Source of the DNA: Bradyrhizobium sp. BTAi1
Lineage (GTDB): Bacteria > Pseudomonadota > Alphaproteobacteria > Rhizobiales > Xanthobacteraceae
NCBI RefSeq assembly: GCF_000015165.1
Contig: NC_009485.1
Span: forward strand, 2,148,001-2,212,000
DNA length: 64,000 nt
Reading direction: 5' to 3'
The notes beneath the pieces were generated by a model. The model was not told the origin of the DNA, ran no database searches, and was given only the letters and a program-made list of their open reading frames with translations. The position numbers and the translations under genes were made by a program. This document shows positions 53,286 to 61,477 of the stretch, piece by piece (within the stretch, counting starts at the first letter, position 1; each line of letters starts with the position of its first letter).

Positions 53286-54317
53286 ATGCGTGCGGTCGTC
53301 ATTCACGCGCCCAAGGATCTGCGCATCGACAGCTTTCCCGATCCGGCGCCGGGGGCCGGCGAGGTCCGGGTCAAGATCGAGGCCGGCGGCATCTGCGGCT
53401 CCGATCTGCACTACTACCACCACGGCGGCTTCGGCACCGTGCGCATCAAGCAGCCGATGGCGCTGGGGCACGAGATTGCCGGCGTCGTGGCCGCGGTCGG
53501 CGCCGGCGTGAGCGGCCTGTCGGAGGGCACGCGCGTTGCGGTCAATCCGAGCCTGCCATGCGGACAATGTGCGTATTGCCGCGAAGGGCTGCGCAACCAA
53601 TGTCTGGACATGCGCTTCATGGGCAGCGCGATGCGCGATCCCCACATCCAGGGCGGCTTCCGCGAATATGTCACCGTCGATGCCGCGCAGGCCGTGCCGA
53701 TCGCGCCGTCTTTGTCGCTCGGCGAGGCGGCGATGGCCGAGCCGCTGTCGGTCTGCCTTCATGCCGCGCATCAGGCCGGCTCGCTGCTCGGCAAGCGTGT
53801 GCTGGTGACGGGCTGCGGCCCGATCGGCGCGCTATCGATCCTGGTTGCGCGGTACGGCGGAGCTGCCGAAATCGTGACCACTGATGTCGCCGATGCCCCA
53901 CTCGCGGTTGCGGGCAGGCTCGGTGCTAGTCACGCGTTCAATGTGGGGACGGAGCCGTCCGCGCTCGATCCGTGGCGGGCCGGCAAGGGCCAGTTTGACG
54001 TGTTGTTCGAGGCGTCCGGCAACCAGTCCGCGCTGCGGTCTGCGCTCGACGTGATGAGGCCGGGCGGCGTCATCGTGCAGCTCGGGCTCGGTGGCGAAAT
54101 GACTCTGCCGCTTAACACGCTTGTCACGAAGGAGCTGCAATTGCGCGGCACTTTCCGCTTCGACCGCGAATTCGAGCTGGCGCTGCGGCTGATGGGCGAG
54201 GGGCTTCTGGATGTGAAGCCGCTCATCTCCGCGACCTTGCCGTTCCAGGAGGCGATTGCCGCCTTCGAACTCGCCAGCGATCGAAGCCGGTCGATGAAGG
54301 TTCATTTGACGTTTTGA
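53286..54317 (+). CDS. idnD: Zinc-dependent dehydrogenase, L-idonate 5-dehydrogenase-like
   Basis: 343 aa medium-chain dehydrogenase. The catalytic zinc region reads GGICGSDLHYYHHGGFG and GHEIAG, the four-cysteine structural zinc site is CGQCAYCREGLRNQC, and the cofactor motif is VTGCGPIGALS. It matches IdnD in length and motifs. Its stop overlaps kdgK. It is the second sugar-acid dehydrogenase of the locus beside RspB, so the pathway may accept two hexonates. Confidence 0.82.
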   Translation: MRAVVIHAPKDLRIDSFPDPAPGAGEVRVKIEAGGICGSDLHYYHHGGFGTVRIKQPMALGHEIAGVVAAVGAGVSGLSEGTRVAVNPSLPCGQCAYCREGLRNQCLDMRFMGSAMRDPHIQGGFREYVTVDAAQAVPIAPSLSLGEAAMAEPLSVCLHAAHQAGSLLGKRVLVTGCGPIGALSILVARYGGAAEIVTTDVADAPLAVAGRLGASHAFNVGTEPSALDPWRAGKGQFDVLFEASGNQSALRSALDVMRPGGVIVQLGLGGEMTLPLNTLVTKELQLRGTFRFDREFELALRLMGEGLLDVKPLISATLPFQEAIAAFELASDRSRSMKVHLTF

Positions 54318-55261
54318 TGGATGGATCGACGCCGATGAAAGTCGCCTGCATCGGAGAGTGCATGGTGGAGTTCGCGCAGGAGGACGGAAGTCTGTTCCGG
54401 CGCGGTTTCGGCGGCGACACGCTCAACACGGCGCTCTATCTGGCGCGGCTCGGCGTGCCCACCTCCTATGTCACTGCGCTCGGCGACGATCCGTTGAGCG
54501 CGATGATGCTGGCGGCATGGCAGGCGGAGGGCATCAACACCGCCGAGGTGCTGCGGGTCGATGGTCGCGTGCCCGGCCTCTATATGATCGAGCGCGACGC
54601 CAAGGGCGAGCGCAGCTTCCTCTATTGGCGCGACCGCGCCCCGGCTCGCGAATTGTTCGACCGCGCCGATCCCGCGATGCTCGACCGGCTGTCGCGCTTC
54701 GACCTGATCTATCTCTCAGGCATCAGCCTGTCGCTGTACAGCGAGACCGGCAAGGCCAAGCTGCGCGAGCTCCTGACGGTGGCCCGCAAGCGCGGCGCGC
54801 GCGTCGCGTTTGACGGCAATTACCGGCCCCGCGGTTGGCCCAGCCGCGAGGCGGCGCAACGCGCGTTCCGGGCGATCCTGCCGCTGGTCGATCTGGCGCT
54901 GCCGACGCTGGAGGACGAACAGATGCTGTTCGGCGATTCCGACGTGTCGGTCAGCCTGCGCCGCTTCAAGGATGCAGGGGTCAGGGAGATCGTCGTCAAG
55001 CGCGGCGCGCGCGGCTGCCTGATCGACGCCGACGGCGTGCTGGTCGACATCACGCCGCCGCAGGTGATGCAGCCCGTCGATACGACCGCGGCCGGCGATT
55101 CCTTCAATGCGGCCTATCTCGCCGCGCGTCTCAATCGGGTGCCGCCGCGCAAGGCCGCGCTCGCAGGCCACCGGCTCGCCGGAGCCGTGATCATGTCGCC
55201 GGGCGCGGTGATCCCGCGCGCGGCGATGCCGAAGGACATTCTGGTGCAGAGCGAAACATGA
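54317..55261 (+). CDS. kdgK: 2-keto-3-deoxygluconate kinase
   Basis: 314 aa PfkB-family kinase that phosphorylates KDG to KDPG. N-terminal CIGECMVEFAQED and GGDTLNTALYLARLG, and the C-terminal active-site motif DTTAAGDSFNAAYLA, are typical. The ATG at 54317 overlaps the IdnD stop (TGATG); an internal ATG at 54335 is possible. Its stop overlaps the aldolase start. Confidence 0.94.
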   Translation: MDGSTPMKVACIGECMVEFAQEDGSLFRRGFGGDTLNTALYLARLGVPTSYVTALGDDPLSAMMLAAWQAEGINTAEVLRVDGRVPGLYMIERDAKGERSFLYWRDRAPARELFDRADPAMLDRLSRFDLIYLSGISLSLYSETGKAKLRELLTVARKRGARVAFDGNYRPRGWPSREAAQRAFRAILPLVDLALPTLEDEQMLFGDSDVSVSLRRFKDAGVREIVVKRGARGCLIDADGVLVDITPPQVMQPVDTTAAGDSFNAAYLAARLNRVPPRKAALAGHRLAGAVIMSPGAVIPRAAMPKDILVQSET

Positions 55262-55902
55262 TGAGCATTCCGGACAAGCGTACGAAGCTCGCTGGCATCC
55301 TAGCGCTCGCGCCGGTGATCCCCGTGATCACGATCGAGGACGCCGCGCAGGCGGTGCCGCTGGCACGTGCCCTCATTGCCGGCGGCCTGCGGGTCATCGA
55401 GATCACGTTGCGGACGCAGGCCGGTCTCGATGCCGCGCGCGCGATCATCGAGGAGGTGCCGGACGCCGTGGTCGGCATCGGAACGGTGCTGACGCCCGCG
55501 GACTATGACCGTGCCGCCAGGCTCGGGGCCGCCTTTGCGATCAGTCCGGGCCTGTCGATCGACCTGCTGGACGCCGCGAATGAAGGCGAGCTGCCGTTTG
55601 CGCCGGGCGTCCAGACCCCGTCCGATCTCATCGCCTGTGTCACGCGCGGCTACGAGCTGGTCAAGTTCTTCCCCGCAATGCCGGCCGGCGGCCTCGCCGC
55701 GCTCGATGCGCTGGGTGGACCATTCCCGACCGTGCGCTTCTGCCCGACCGGCGGCATCAATGCCGGCAATGCGGCGCAGTGGCTGGCGCACAAGAAAGTC
55801 GTCGCGCTCGGCGGCTCCTGGATCGCGCCTGCGGCCGACATCACGGCCGGCGCCTGGTCCGCGATCGAACAGCGTGCCCGCGCGGCAGCGGCCCTGCGCT
55901 GA
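55258..55902 (+). CDS. eda: KDPG aldolase
   Basis: 214 aa aldolase that splits 2-keto-3-deoxy-6-phosphogluconate to pyruvate and glyceraldehyde-3-phosphate. The catalytic glutamate is E48 (VIEITLRT) and the Schiff-base lysine K136 (ELVKFFPA), near E45 and K133 of E. coli Eda; FCPTGGI is the phosphate loop. Last gene of the hexonate operon, followed by a terminator. Confidence 0.96.
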   Translation: MMSIPDKRTKLAGILALAPVIPVITIEDAAQAVPLARALIAGGLRVIEITLRTQAGLDAARAIIEEVPDAVVGIGTVLTPADYDRAARLGAAFAISPGLSIDLLDAANEGELPFAPGVQTPSDLIACVTRGYELVKFFPAMPAGGLAALDALGGPFPTVRFCPTGGINAGNAAQWLAHKKVVALGGSWIAPAADITAGAWSAIEQRARAAAALR

Positions 55903-55906
55903 GGGG

Positions 55907-55920
55907 CTGGATACAACTTC
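55907..55920 (+). promoter_or_regulatory. Extra TGGATACAA half-site
   Basis: CTGGATACAACTTC matches the TGGATACAA-TT part of the GntR operators at 48223. It lies just after the aldolase stop and before the terminator, so its role is unclear. It could be a chance match or a loop-forming auxiliary site. Confidence 0.35.
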
Positions 55921-55936
55921 AGATTTTGCTACAGTG

Positions 55937-55963
55937 GCCCGCCATATCTTGGCGGGCTTTTTG
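55937..55963 (+). terminator. Rho-independent terminator of the hexonate operon
   Basis: GCCCGCCA (55937-55944) pairs perfectly with TGGCGGGC (55950-55957) and is followed by TTTTT. It lies 35 bp after the KDPG aldolase stop on the plus strand. Confidence 0.92.
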
Positions 55964-56020
55964 TGCGCTTAGGCGCGGTTTCTTACAGCGCAGGCCAAAA
56001 AGTATTACAGTCAAATAATA

Positions 56021-56030
56021 TGACTAGTCA
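56021..56030. promoter_or_regulatory. Palindrome upstream of ytfQ
   Basis: TGACTAGTCA is a perfect 10-bp palindrome in an AT-rich patch (AAATAATA just before it) 117 bp upstream of the ytfQ start. It is the only clear dyad in this gap and could be the operator for the GntR regulator at 60734. Confidence 0.4.
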
Positions 56031-56146
56031 GGCCTGATGTTCCGTGGAATAACGGGCGCGTCGGCTGTTGCGGCCGGCTCAAGAGGTGCGACGACACCGC
56101 ATGCTGCGGCGGCGCACCCAGAATAGATATTGTGGGAGAACGCCTG

Positions 56147-57112
56147 ATGACCCTGAAAGCCCTCTTTGCGGCGTCCGCGACGGCCGCCTTGTTGCTTGCC
56201 ACCTCCGCCAGCGCCGCCGAATTGACCGTCGGCTTTTCGCAGATCGGATCCGAGTCCGGCTGGCGCGCGGCCGAGACCTCGGTCTCGAAGTCGGAAGCGG
56301 CCAAGCGCAAGATCAACCTGAAGATTGCTGACGCCCAGCAGAAGCAGGAAAACCAGATCAAGGCGATCCGATCCTTCATCGCCCAGAACGTCGACGCGAT
56401 CTTCCTCGCGCCGGTCGTGGCCTCGGGCTGGGATGCCGTGCTGAAGGAAGCCAAGGAAGCCAAGATCCCGGTCGTGCTGCTCGACCGCGACATCGATCCC
56501 TCGGGCAAGGACCTCTATCTGACCGCCGTCACCTCCGACAGCGTGCATGAGGGCGAAGTGGCCGGCGAATGGCTCGCCAAGACCGTCGGCGGCAAGGCCT
56601 GCAACGTGGTCGAACTGCAGGGCACGGTCGGCGCCAGCGTCGCCACCAACCGCAAGAAGGGTTTTGACGCCGTCATTGCCAAGAACGCCAACCTGAAGGT
56701 CGTGCGCAGCCAGACCGGCGACTTCACCCGTGCCAAGGGCAAGGAGGTGATGGAAAGCTTCATCAAGGCCGAGAACGGCGGCAAGTCGATCTGCGCGGTC
56801 TATGCCCATAATGACGACATGATGGTCGGTGCGATCCAGGCGATGAAGGAAGCCGGCCTCAAGCCCGGCAAGGACATCCTGACCGTCTCGATCGATGCCG
56901 TGCCGGATATCTTCAAGGCGATCTCAGCCGGCGAAGCCAACGCCACCGTCGAGCTCACGCCGAACATGGCGGGCCCGGCTTTCGACGCTATCGTCGCCTT
57001 CAAGGAGAAGGGCACCGTGCCGCCGAAATGGATCCAGACCGAGTCGAAGCTCTACACCGCTGCTGACGATCCGCAGAAGGTCTACGACAGCAAGAAGGGG
57101 CTCGGCTACTGA
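56147..57112 (+). CDS. ytfQ: Sugar ABC transporter binding protein, YtfQ-like
   Basis: 321 aa periplasmic protein of the ribose/galactofuranose-binding type. Signal peptide MTLKALFAASATAALLLA, with cleavage near ASA-AELTV. The core GFSQIGSESGWRAAETSVSK closely matches YtfQ, and VLLDRDIDPSGKDLY and YAHNDDMMVGAIQAMKEAG follow. The start at 56147 is preferred over a TTG/GTG 15 bp upstream. It feeds the following permeases and is likely specific for a pentose such as arabinofuranose. Confidence 0.9.
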   Translation: MTLKALFAASATAALLLATSASAAELTVGFSQIGSESGWRAAETSVSKSEAAKRKINLKIADAQQKQENQIKAIRSFIAQNVDAIFLAPVVASGWDAVLKEAKEAKIPVVLLDRDIDPSGKDLYLTAVTSDSVHEGEVAGEWLAKTVGGKACNVVELQGTVGASVATNRKKGFDAVIAKNANLKVVRSQTGDFTRAKGKEVMESFIKAENGGKSICAVYAHNDDMMVGAIQAMKEAGLKPGKDILTVSIDAVPDIFKAISAGEANATVELTPNMAGPAFDAIVAFKEKGTVPPKWIQTESKLYTAADDPQKVYDSKKGLGY

Positions 57113-57127
57113 GCCGCACGATACTGA

Positions 57128-57155
57128 CGTCGTCCTGGCGTACGCCGGGACGACG
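57128..57155. repeat. Hairpin of the GTCGTCC family after ytfQ
   Basis: A self-complementary unit (CGTCGTCC ... GGACGACG) with internal GGCGTACGCC. It belongs to the family at 31374-31487. It lies between the binding-protein gene and the ATPase gene of the same operon, the same relative place as the hairpin at 40437-40459. Confidence 0.8.
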
Positions 57156-57205
57156 ACTGTCGAGGTGCCGGCCAAGTCGTCCGCGAAGTAGTCAAGTCGT
57201 TCGTC

Positions 57206-58756
57206 ATGTCTGATAGTTCAGCTCCACCGGCAGCGCGGCCCTCTCTTCTGGAGATCCGTGGCCTGACCAAGAGCTTCGGTGCGCTGAAGGCGCTGCAGGA
57301 TGTCGACTTCACGCTCGGTGAGGGCGAGATCCATGCGCTGCTCGGCGAGAATGGTGCCGGCAAGTCGACCTTGATCAAGGTCGTCACCGGCGTGTTCGCG
57401 CGCGATGCAGGAACTGTCCGTCTCGCCGGCGATGAGATCGCGCCGCGCTCCGCCAAGGATGCCGTCGAGGCCGGCATCGCCACCGTCTATCAGGAAGTGA
57501 ACCTGCTGCCGAACCTCTCGGTGGCGCAGAATCTCTATCTCGGCCGGCAGCCGACGCGCTTCGGCGTCGTGCGGCAGGCCGAGATGCGGCGGCGCGCGCA
57601 TGCGCTGCTGCTCGATTACGGCCTGGATATCGATGTCGGCGCGCCCTTGGCGAGCTATTCGGTGGCGGTCCAGCACATCACGGCGATCGCGCGCGCGGTC
57701 GATCTGTCGGCGCGCGTCCTCATTCTCGACGAGCCGACTGCGAGCCTCGATCGCCACGAGGTCGAAATTCTTTTCAGGGTAATGCGAAAGCTCGCAGCTG
57801 ATGGCATCGGCATCGTCTTCGTCAGCCATTTCCTCGATCAGGTCTACGAGATCTGCGATCGTGTCACCGTGCTGCGCAATGGCCGCCTGATCGGCACCCG
57901 CGACATCACCGATCTGCCGCGGCTCGACCTCATCCGCATGATGCTGGGGCGGGAATTGGCCGAGACCACCCACGAACGCGCCGCGAGCCAGCCCGACACG
58001 GCGCGCGAGGTCTGCGTCAGCTTCAAAGGCTTTGGCAAGCAGGGCTATGTGGCGCCGTTCGACCTGGAGCTTCGCCGCGGCGAGGTGGTCGGGCTGGCCG
58101 GCCTGCTCGGCTCGGGACGAACCGAAACGGCAAGGCTCGTGTTCGGGGCCGAGCGCGCCGACAGCGGCGAAGCCAGTGTTGCGGGCAAGGCTGTCAGGCT
58201 GAACTCGCCGCGCGACGCCGCAGGCCTCGGCTTCGGCTATTGCCCGGAGGAGCGCAAGACCGAGGGCATCGTTGCCGATCTCACCGTCCGCGAGAACATT
58301 GTGCTGGCGCTGCAGGCCCGGCGCGGCCTGCACCGTCCGCTGTCGCGGCGTGAGCAGGACGAGATCGCGATGCGCTACATCCGCATGCTCGACATCAGGC
58401 CGCCTGATCCGGAGCGTCCGATCGGGCTGCTGTCGGGCGGCAATCAGCAGAAGGCGCTATTGGCGCGCTGGCTCGCCACCTCGCCGAAGCTGCTGGTGCT
58501 CGATGAGCCGACCCGCGGCATCGATGTCGGCGCCCACGCCGAGATTATCCGCCTCGTCCGCGACTTGTGCGAGCAGGGGCTGGCGCTGCTGGTGATTTCG
58601 TCCGAGCTCGACGAGATCGTCACTTATTCCAACCGCGTTGTCGTGCTGCGCGACCGCGCCCATGTCGAGGAGCTGAAGGGCGACGCTGTCGAGGTCTCCA
58701 GCATCCTCGCGGCGATCGCGGCCGATGCGCCGACCGCGCAGGAGGTCGCATCATGA
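57206..58756 (+). CDS. ytfR: Sugar ABC transporter ATP-binding protein, YtfR-like
   Basis: 516 aa with two ABC domains, as usual for ribose-type importers. The N-terminal domain has Walker A GENGAGKSTLIK and [11 protein letters not shown] Walker B as ILILDEPTASLD. The C-terminal domain has the degenerate Walker A GLLGSGRTETA and signature LSGGNQQKALLARWL. It overlaps ytfT by 4 bp. Confidence 0.93.
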   Translation: MSDSSAPPAARPSLLEIRGLTKSFGALKALQDVDFTLGEGEIHALLGENGAGKSTLIKVVTGVFARDAGTVRLAGDEIAPRSAKDAVEAGIATVYQEVNLLPNLSVAQNLYLGRQPTRFGVVRQAEMRRRAHALLLDYGLDIDVGAPLASYSVAVQHITAIARAVDLSARVLILDEPTASLDRHEVEILFRVMRKLAADGIGIVFVSHFLDQVYEICDRVTVLRNGRLIGTRDITDLPRLDLIRMMLGRELAETTHERAASQPDTAREVCVSFKGFGKQGYVAPFDLELRRGEVVGLAGLLGSGRTETARLVFGAERADSGEASVAGKAVRLNSPRDAAGLGFGYCPEERKTEGIVADLTVRENIVLALQARRGLHRPLSRREQDEIAMRYIRMLDIRPPDPERPIGLLSGGNQQKALLARWLATSPKLLVLDEPTRGIDVGAHAEIIRLVRDLCEQGLALLVISSELDEIVTYSNRVVVLRDRAHVEELKGDAVEVSSILAAIAADAPTAQEVAS

Positions 58757-59745
58757 CGCTCCGGATCCCGCGCCGCGGCCTCGCGCAGGCATTTGCGCTG
58801 ATCGTGATCCTGATGATCGATCGCGCGGTGTCGCCGCAATTCTTCAACCTGCATCTGCAGGATGGCCGGCTGTTCGGCAGCGTCATCGACGTGCTCAATC
58901 GCGGCACGCCGGTGGCGCTGCTGTCGCTCGGCATGGTGCTGGTGATCGCGACCGGTGGCATCGATCTGTCGGTCGGCGCCGTGATGGCGATCGCGGGCGC
59001 CACCGCGGCGAGCCTCGCCGACACGCATTCGCTGCCGGTGGTGATCGGCTCCGCGCTCGCCGTCGGCCTGGCGTGCGGATTGTGGAACGGCATTCTCGTC
59101 GCCGTGCTGCGCATCCAGCCGATCGTGGCGACGCTCATCCTGATGGTGGCGGGCCGCGGCATCGCGCAGCTCATCACCGAGGGGCGCATCGTCACTTTCA
59201 CCTCGCCCGACCTGGTCTGGATGGGCAACGGCGCCGTGCTCGGCCTGCCGACGCCGATCGTGATCGCCATCGGCATGCTGCTCCTGACGGGAGCGGTCGT
59301 GCGCGGCACCGCGCTGGGGCTCTTGATCGAGGCGACCGGCGGCAATGCCCGCGCCAGCGAGTTGTCGGGCGTCGGTACCCGCGCCATGATCCTCTCGGTC
59401 TATGTCTGGTGCGGCATCTGCGCCGCGCTCGCCGGCGTCATCGCCGCCGCCGACATCATGGGCGCGGATGCCAACAATGCCGGCCTCTGGCTCGAGCTCG
59501 ATGCCATCCTCGCTGTGGTGATCGGCGGCACCTCGCTGTTCGGCGGCCGCTTCAGCCTGGTGCTGGCGGTGGCCGGCGCAATGATCATCCAGGCCATGAA
59601 CACCGGCATTCTGCTGTCCGGCTATCCGCCGGAGCTCAATCTCCTGGTGAAGGCCGTTGTCGTGCTCGCCGTCCTCCTGGCGCAGTCGCCGCGCCTTGGC
59701 GATCTCTCGCGCTTCACCGCGCGCTGGCGGAGGAGCAAACCATGA
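58753..59745 (+). CDS. ytfT: Sugar ABC transporter permease, YtfT-like
   Basis: 330 aa inner-membrane protein of the BPD_transp_2 type. The signature ATGGIDLSVGAVMAIAGATA is near residue 65 and VIGGTSLFGGRFS near residue 255. The ATG at 58753 overlaps the ytfR stop (ATGA) and follows AGGAGG. It pairs with the next permease. Confidence 0.92.
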   Translation: MTLRIPRRGLAQAFALIVILMIDRAVSPQFFNLHLQDGRLFGSVIDVLNRGTPVALLSLGMVLVIATGGIDLSVGAVMAIAGATAASLADTHSLPVVIGSALAVGLACGLWNGILVAVLRIQPIVATLILMVAGRGIAQLITEGRIVTFTSPDLVWMGNGAVLGLPTPIVIAIGMLLLTGAVVRGTALGLLIEATGGNARASELSGVGTRAMILSVYVWCGICAALAGVIAAADIMGADANNAGLWLELDAILAVVIGGTSLFGGRFSLVLAVAGAMIIQAMNTGILLSGYPPELNLLVKAVVVLAVLLAQSPRLGDLSRFTARWRRSKP

Positions 59746-60737
59746 AGGCCTCGACCTCGGTCGCCATCACCGCCGCAGTGCTCGTCGCCGGTTTTGCGCT
59801 GTGCGCGCTGCAATTTCCGAACATCGCCTCGACGCGCGTGGTCGCCAATCTGCTCACCGACAATGCCTTCCTCGGCATCGTCGCGGCCGGCATGACCTTT
59901 GTCATCATCTCCGGCGGCATCGACCTCTCGGTCGGCTCGGTGATCGGCTTCACCACGGTGTTCGTTGCGCTCGCCGTCGAGCGCTGGGGCATCCCGCCGT
60001 TTGCGGCGTTCGCGCTGGTGCTCGTGCTGTGCGCGCTGTTCGGCGCAGCGATGGGCGCGGTCATCCACGTGTTCGATCTGCCGCCCTTCATCGTAACGCT
60101 CGCCGGAATGTTCCTGGCGCGCGGCATCAGCTTCCTGCTCTCGACCGAATCGATTCCGATCACCGCGCCGATCTACAGCGCCGTCTCTGATTTCGCGATC
60201 CGGCTTCCTGGAGGAGGGCGGCTCACCGCGATCGCGATCGCCATGCTCGCGATCCTCGTGCTCAGCGCGCTTCTGCTGCACCTCACCCGCTTCGGGGCCA
60301 ATGTCTACGCGCTCGGCGGCAGCCGCACCGCGACGGCGCTGATGGGCATTCCGGTGGGATCAATGACCATCCGGATCTATATGCTGTCGAGCGTGCTCGC
60401 GGGCCTCGCCGGCATCGTCTTCTCGTTCTATACGGCAGCCGGCTATTCGCTCTCCGCTGTCGGCGTCGAACTCGACACGATCGCGGCCGTCGTGATCGGC
60501 GGAACCTTGTTGACGGGCGGCCAGGGCTCCGTCATCGGCACCTTCCTCGGCGTCCTGATCCAGGGCATGATCCAGACCTACATCAATTTCGACGGCACGC
60601 TGTCGAGCTGGTGGACCAAGATCGCCACGGGGGTTCTGTTGTTCGTCTTCATTGCGCTGCAGCAAGGTCTGATGGCGCTCGCGCGCCGCTCGTCCGTCAA
60701 GCCCCCAGGGGTCAAACCCGTGGGGGTGAGCACGTGA
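59742..60737 (+). CDS. yjfF: Sugar ABC transporter permease, YjfF-like
   Basis: 331 aa partner permease. ISGGIDLSVGSVIGFTTVFV and VVIGGTLLTGGQGSVIGTFL are the family signatures, and IITPI-like ITAPIYSAV follows the YjfF pattern. The last residues (VKPPGVKPVGVST) form a small repeat that leads into the GTG of the regulator, overlapping by 4 bp. Confidence 0.92.
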   Translation: MKASTSVAITAAVLVAGFALCALQFPNIASTRVVANLLTDNAFLGIVAAGMTFVIISGGIDLSVGSVIGFTTVFVALAVERWGIPPFAAFALVLVLCALFGAAMGAVIHVFDLPPFIVTLAGMFLARGISFLLSTESIPITAPIYSAVSDFAIRLPGGGRLTAIAIAMLAILVLSALLLHLTRFGANVYALGGSRTATALMGIPVGSMTIRIYMLSSVLAGLAGIVFSFYTAAGYSLSAVGVELDTIAAVVIGGTLLTGGQGSVIGTFLGVLIQGMIQTYINFDGTLSSWWTKIATGVLLFVFIALQQGLMALARRSSVKPPGVKPVGVST

Positions 60738-61477
60738 CCACGTCGCACATCGTCTCGATTCCGACGCGGCGCGCCCATTCCAACCATGCCGAGGTCGCCC
60801 GCAGCATCGGCATCGATATCATCTCCGGCCGTCTGGCCGAGGGCGCGCGCCTGCCGGGCGACGCCGAGCTGACGGCGACGTTCGGCGTGTCGCGCCCGGT
60901 GCTGCGCGAGAGCGTGAAGACGCTGGTCGCGAAGGGACTGCTGTCAACCAAGGCCCGCGTCGGCACCGTGGTGCGCGGGCGCTCGGACTGGAACATGTTC
61001 GATCCGGACGTGCTGGCCTGGCACCTCGACGCCGGCATCGACAAGCGCTTCCTCGCCGACCTCGCCGAGATCCGCCTGGCGATCGAGCCGCGCGCGGCGG
61101 CGCTGGCTGCCGAACGGCGCAGCGACGGCGACGTGGCGGCGATGCGCATGGCGATGGCGCAGATGGAGCGCGAGCCGTCGACCTCGGTCGCCTTCGCCGA
61201 CGCCGATCTTGCGCTGCATATCGCGGTGGCCAATGCCTCCGGCAACCCGTTCATGCGCTCGATCGGCGCGGTCATCGAGGCGGCGCTGCGCGCCTCCTTC
61301 GTATTGAGCGCGCCGGTGGAGACCGCCGATCGCGACACCGTGCTGGTCTGGCACCAGCGCATCATCGACGCGATTGCCGACGGCAATCCCGAGGCCGCCT
61401 CCGAGGCCATGATCGAAGTCATCTACAACGGCCGGCGACGTCACGCGCAGTCGGCTGCACGAACGGACCAGCAATGA
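60734..61477 (+). CDS. GntR family regulator with FCD domain, second copy
   Basis: 247 aa from a GTG that overlaps the yjfF stop. The winged helix contains ELTATFGVSRPVLRESVKTL. The FCD domain has ADADLALHIAVANASGN and WHQRIIDAIADGN with metal-type histidines. It should control the pentose operon in which it sits. Its stop overlaps the dehydratase start by 4 bp. Confidence 0.9.
   Translation: MTTSHIVSIPTRRAHSNHAEVARSIGIDIISGRLAEGARLPGDAELTATFGVSRPVLRESVKTLVAKGLLSTKARVGTVVRGRSDWNMFDPDVLAWHLDAGIDKRFLADLAEIRLAIEPRAAALAAERRSDGDVAAMRMAMAQMEREPSTSVAFADADLALHIAVANASGNPFMRSIGAVIEAALRASFVLSAPVETADRDTVLVWHQRIIDAIADGNPEAASEAMIEVIYNGRRRHAQSAARTDQQ

Noticed and set aside
53286..54317. Reading the IdnD-like gene as a xylitol or sorbitol dehydrogenase
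   Set aside because: Motifs and length fit the L-idonate type better, and the operon processes sugar acids, not polyols. The substrate still needs a test.
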